DNA of 7,526 bases. It comes from an uncultured Synechococcus sp. Its GTDB lineage: Bacteria > Cyanobacteriota > Cyanobacteriia > PCC-6307 > Cyanobiaceae. The position numbers were made by a program, and so were the translations under genes. Of the stretch, positions 6,506 through 7,526 are shown piece by piece. Location: positions 1 through 7,526 of the forward strand of contig CAJWZN010000062.1 in NCBI GenBank assembly GCA_913050105.1, given 5' to 3'. The notes beneath the pieces were generated by a model. That model made no database searches. It was given only the letters and a program-made list of their open reading frames with translations, and was not told the origin of the DNA. Each line of letters starts with the position of its first letter. The stretch's first letter is position 1.

Positions 6506-7526
6506 ATGGCTGAATCGTCGGATCCGCGTCCGACTCCTCTGCTTCTGCGCTGGCAGGGGTGCCTCTCTCCTGGCGCCTCGGTGCTGATCCGAATGGAGCA
6601 GCTTTCAGGGGCGGTGCTGATGCTGCTTCTGGCGGGGCTTCCCTTTGTAAGCCGCAGCGGTCTGGGCCTGGAGATCGCAGCTTCAGGGCTGCTCTGGCTG
6701 CTCTGGTCGCTGTGCAGCCCGCCTGGACGAATCGGACCAATCAGCATGTGGCTGCTGGTGATTCTGGCGGTGGCCTGCGTGAGCACCGGATGGTCACCGG
6801 TGCCAGTTGCCGCAGTGAAAGGACTGCTCAAACTGTTGAGCTACCTGGGGGTCTATGCACTTCTCTGCCGACTGCTCATGACCAGTTCTCGGTGGTGGAA
6901 CCGCCTGCTGGCAGCCCTGCTGTCAGGCGGTCTTCTCAGCAGTGTTCTAGCCCTCCGCCAGTTGTATGCCTCCACTGAGGAATTGGCCCGCTGGGCCGAT
7001 CCTGGGTCGATGAGCACCGGCACGATTCGGATTTATGGCCCATTGGGCAATCCCAATCTCCTGGCGGGGTATCTGCTTCCGCTCATCCCATTGGCCGTTA
7101 TTGCTCTGTTGCGTTGGCAGGGATTGGGGCAAAAAATATTTGCGGGAGTCACAGGCGTGCTGAGCGCCGCCGCCGTTGTGTTCACCTACAGCCGTGGTGG
7201 CTGGCTTGGGCTGCTGGCAGCCCTGGCTGTGCTGGTGCTGTTGTTGCTGCTGCGCGGTACCGCTCACTGGCCGCCTCTCTGGCGGCGTCTTGTTCCCCTG
7301 GGAGTGTTGTTTCTTGGGGGATTGCTTGTGGTGATCGCTGCCACTCAGCTGGAGCCGATCCGCACGCGCGTGGTCAGCCTTGTGGCCGGCAGGGGCGACA
7401 GCTCGAACAATTTCCGCATCAACGTTTGGCTGGCAGCACTTGAGATGGTGCAAGACCGCCCCTGGATCGGCATTGGTCCAGGCAATACCGCCTTCAACAG
7501 CATCTATCCGCTGTACCAACAACCCA
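6506..7526 (+). CDS. ictB: IctB-family membrane protein (O-antigen ligase superfamily), 3' truncated by window
   Basis: An open frame from ATG 6506 to the window end with no stop: 340 codons visible, while family members are roughly 430-480 residues. Very hydrophobic, with repeated membrane spans. Recognisable family sequence: LAGLPFVSRSGLGL near residues 43-56, IYGPLGNPNLLAGYLLPLIP (176-195), FTYSRGGWLG (226-235) and, in the large loop, NNFRINVW (301-308) followed by RPWIGIGPGNTAFN (318-331). The last two lie in the Wzy_C/O-antigen-ligase region. IctB was named for a proposed role in inorganic carbon accumulation in cyanobacteria. Direct bicarbonate transport has been disputed, and the fold is that of polymer ligases, so substrate is uncertain. 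It starts three bases after the trmB stop with no strong ribosome binding site, so coupling to trmB is likely. A later in-frame ATG (residue 30) is possible, but the intact frame from 6506 fits the junction better. Confidence 0.92.
   Translation, partial: MAESSDPRPTPLLLRWQGCLSPGASVLIRMEQLSGAVLMLLLAGLPFVSRSGLGLEIAASGLLWLLWSLCSPPGRIGPISMWLLVILAVACVSTGWSPVPVAAVKGLLKLLSYLGVYALLCRLLMTSSRWWNRLLAALLSGGLLSSVLALRQLYASTEELARWADPGSMSTGTIRIYGPLGNPNLLAGYLLPLIPLAVIALLRWQGLGQKIFAGVTGVLSAAAVVFTYSRGGWLGLLAALAVLVLLLLLRGTAHWPPLWRRLVPLGVLFLGGLLVVIAATQLEPIRTRVVSLVAGRGDSSNNFRINVWLAALEMVQDRPWIGIGPGNTAFNSIYPLYQQP

Noticed and set aside
6270..6831. Two minus-strand open frames over the trmB/ictB junction
   Set aside because: Both oppose genes with clear family motifs, and their translations are low-complexity and Arg/Ser/Pro-rich.
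6947..7522. Minus-strand open frame with Gln-rich translation, and plus-strand frames at 6559-6978 and 7114-7443
   Set aside because: All lie over the IctB-like gene, whose membrane spans and motifs read continuously from 6506 to the window end. The Gln run is the complement of leucine CTG codons.

Overview
The window looks like chromosomal DNA of a marine picocyanobacterium, most likely Synechococcus subcluster 5.1 or a close relative. The evidence is the high GC, the tight packing, and a gene set peculiar to cyanobacteria (a Ycf66-like membrane protein, a DUF3177 protein, a DUF7734-like small protein, an IctB-family protein). The HIP1 octamer GCGATCGC was spotted only once, as expected for marine picocyanobacteria and unlike many freshwater cyanobacteria. 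This assignment rests on protein resemblance judged by eye, not on a database search.

Layout from left to right. The 5' half of a tRNA-Leu(UAG) gene lies on the minus strand at the left edge, with a -10-like box just upstream. Divergent from it, on the plus strand, are a 166-residue Ycf66-like membrane protein and, 26 bp further on, ileS (isoleucyl-tRNA synthetase, 974 aa, complete). On the minus strand, converging on ileS, is a two-gene unit. It runs from a DUF3177 membrane protein (GTG start) to a 97-residue DUF7734-like protein; the two overlap by one base (TGATG). The 3' end of the small gene overlaps the 3' end of ileS by 16 bp. After a 69-bp divergent intergenic region, a plus-strand unit follows: a stand-alone FIST-domain sensor-like protein, trmB (tRNA m7G46 methyltransferase, TTG start), and an IctB/O-antigen-ligase-type membrane protein. 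These three are separated by only 3 bp each. The last one has no stop before the window ends, so it is partial.

Functionally this is mostly housekeeping translation (tRNA-Leu, IleRS, TrmB) interleaved with cyanobacterial conserved proteins of uncertain role. I see no mobile element, CRISPR array, integrase, toxin-antitoxin pair or phage gene, and no composition break that would suggest transfer. I do not see a new defence or biosynthetic system. The points most worth following up are the FIST-trmB-ictB coupling, the coupled DUF3177/DUF7734 pair with its tail-to-tail overlap into ileS, and the start-codon choices. No gene-free stretch exceeds 70 bp.
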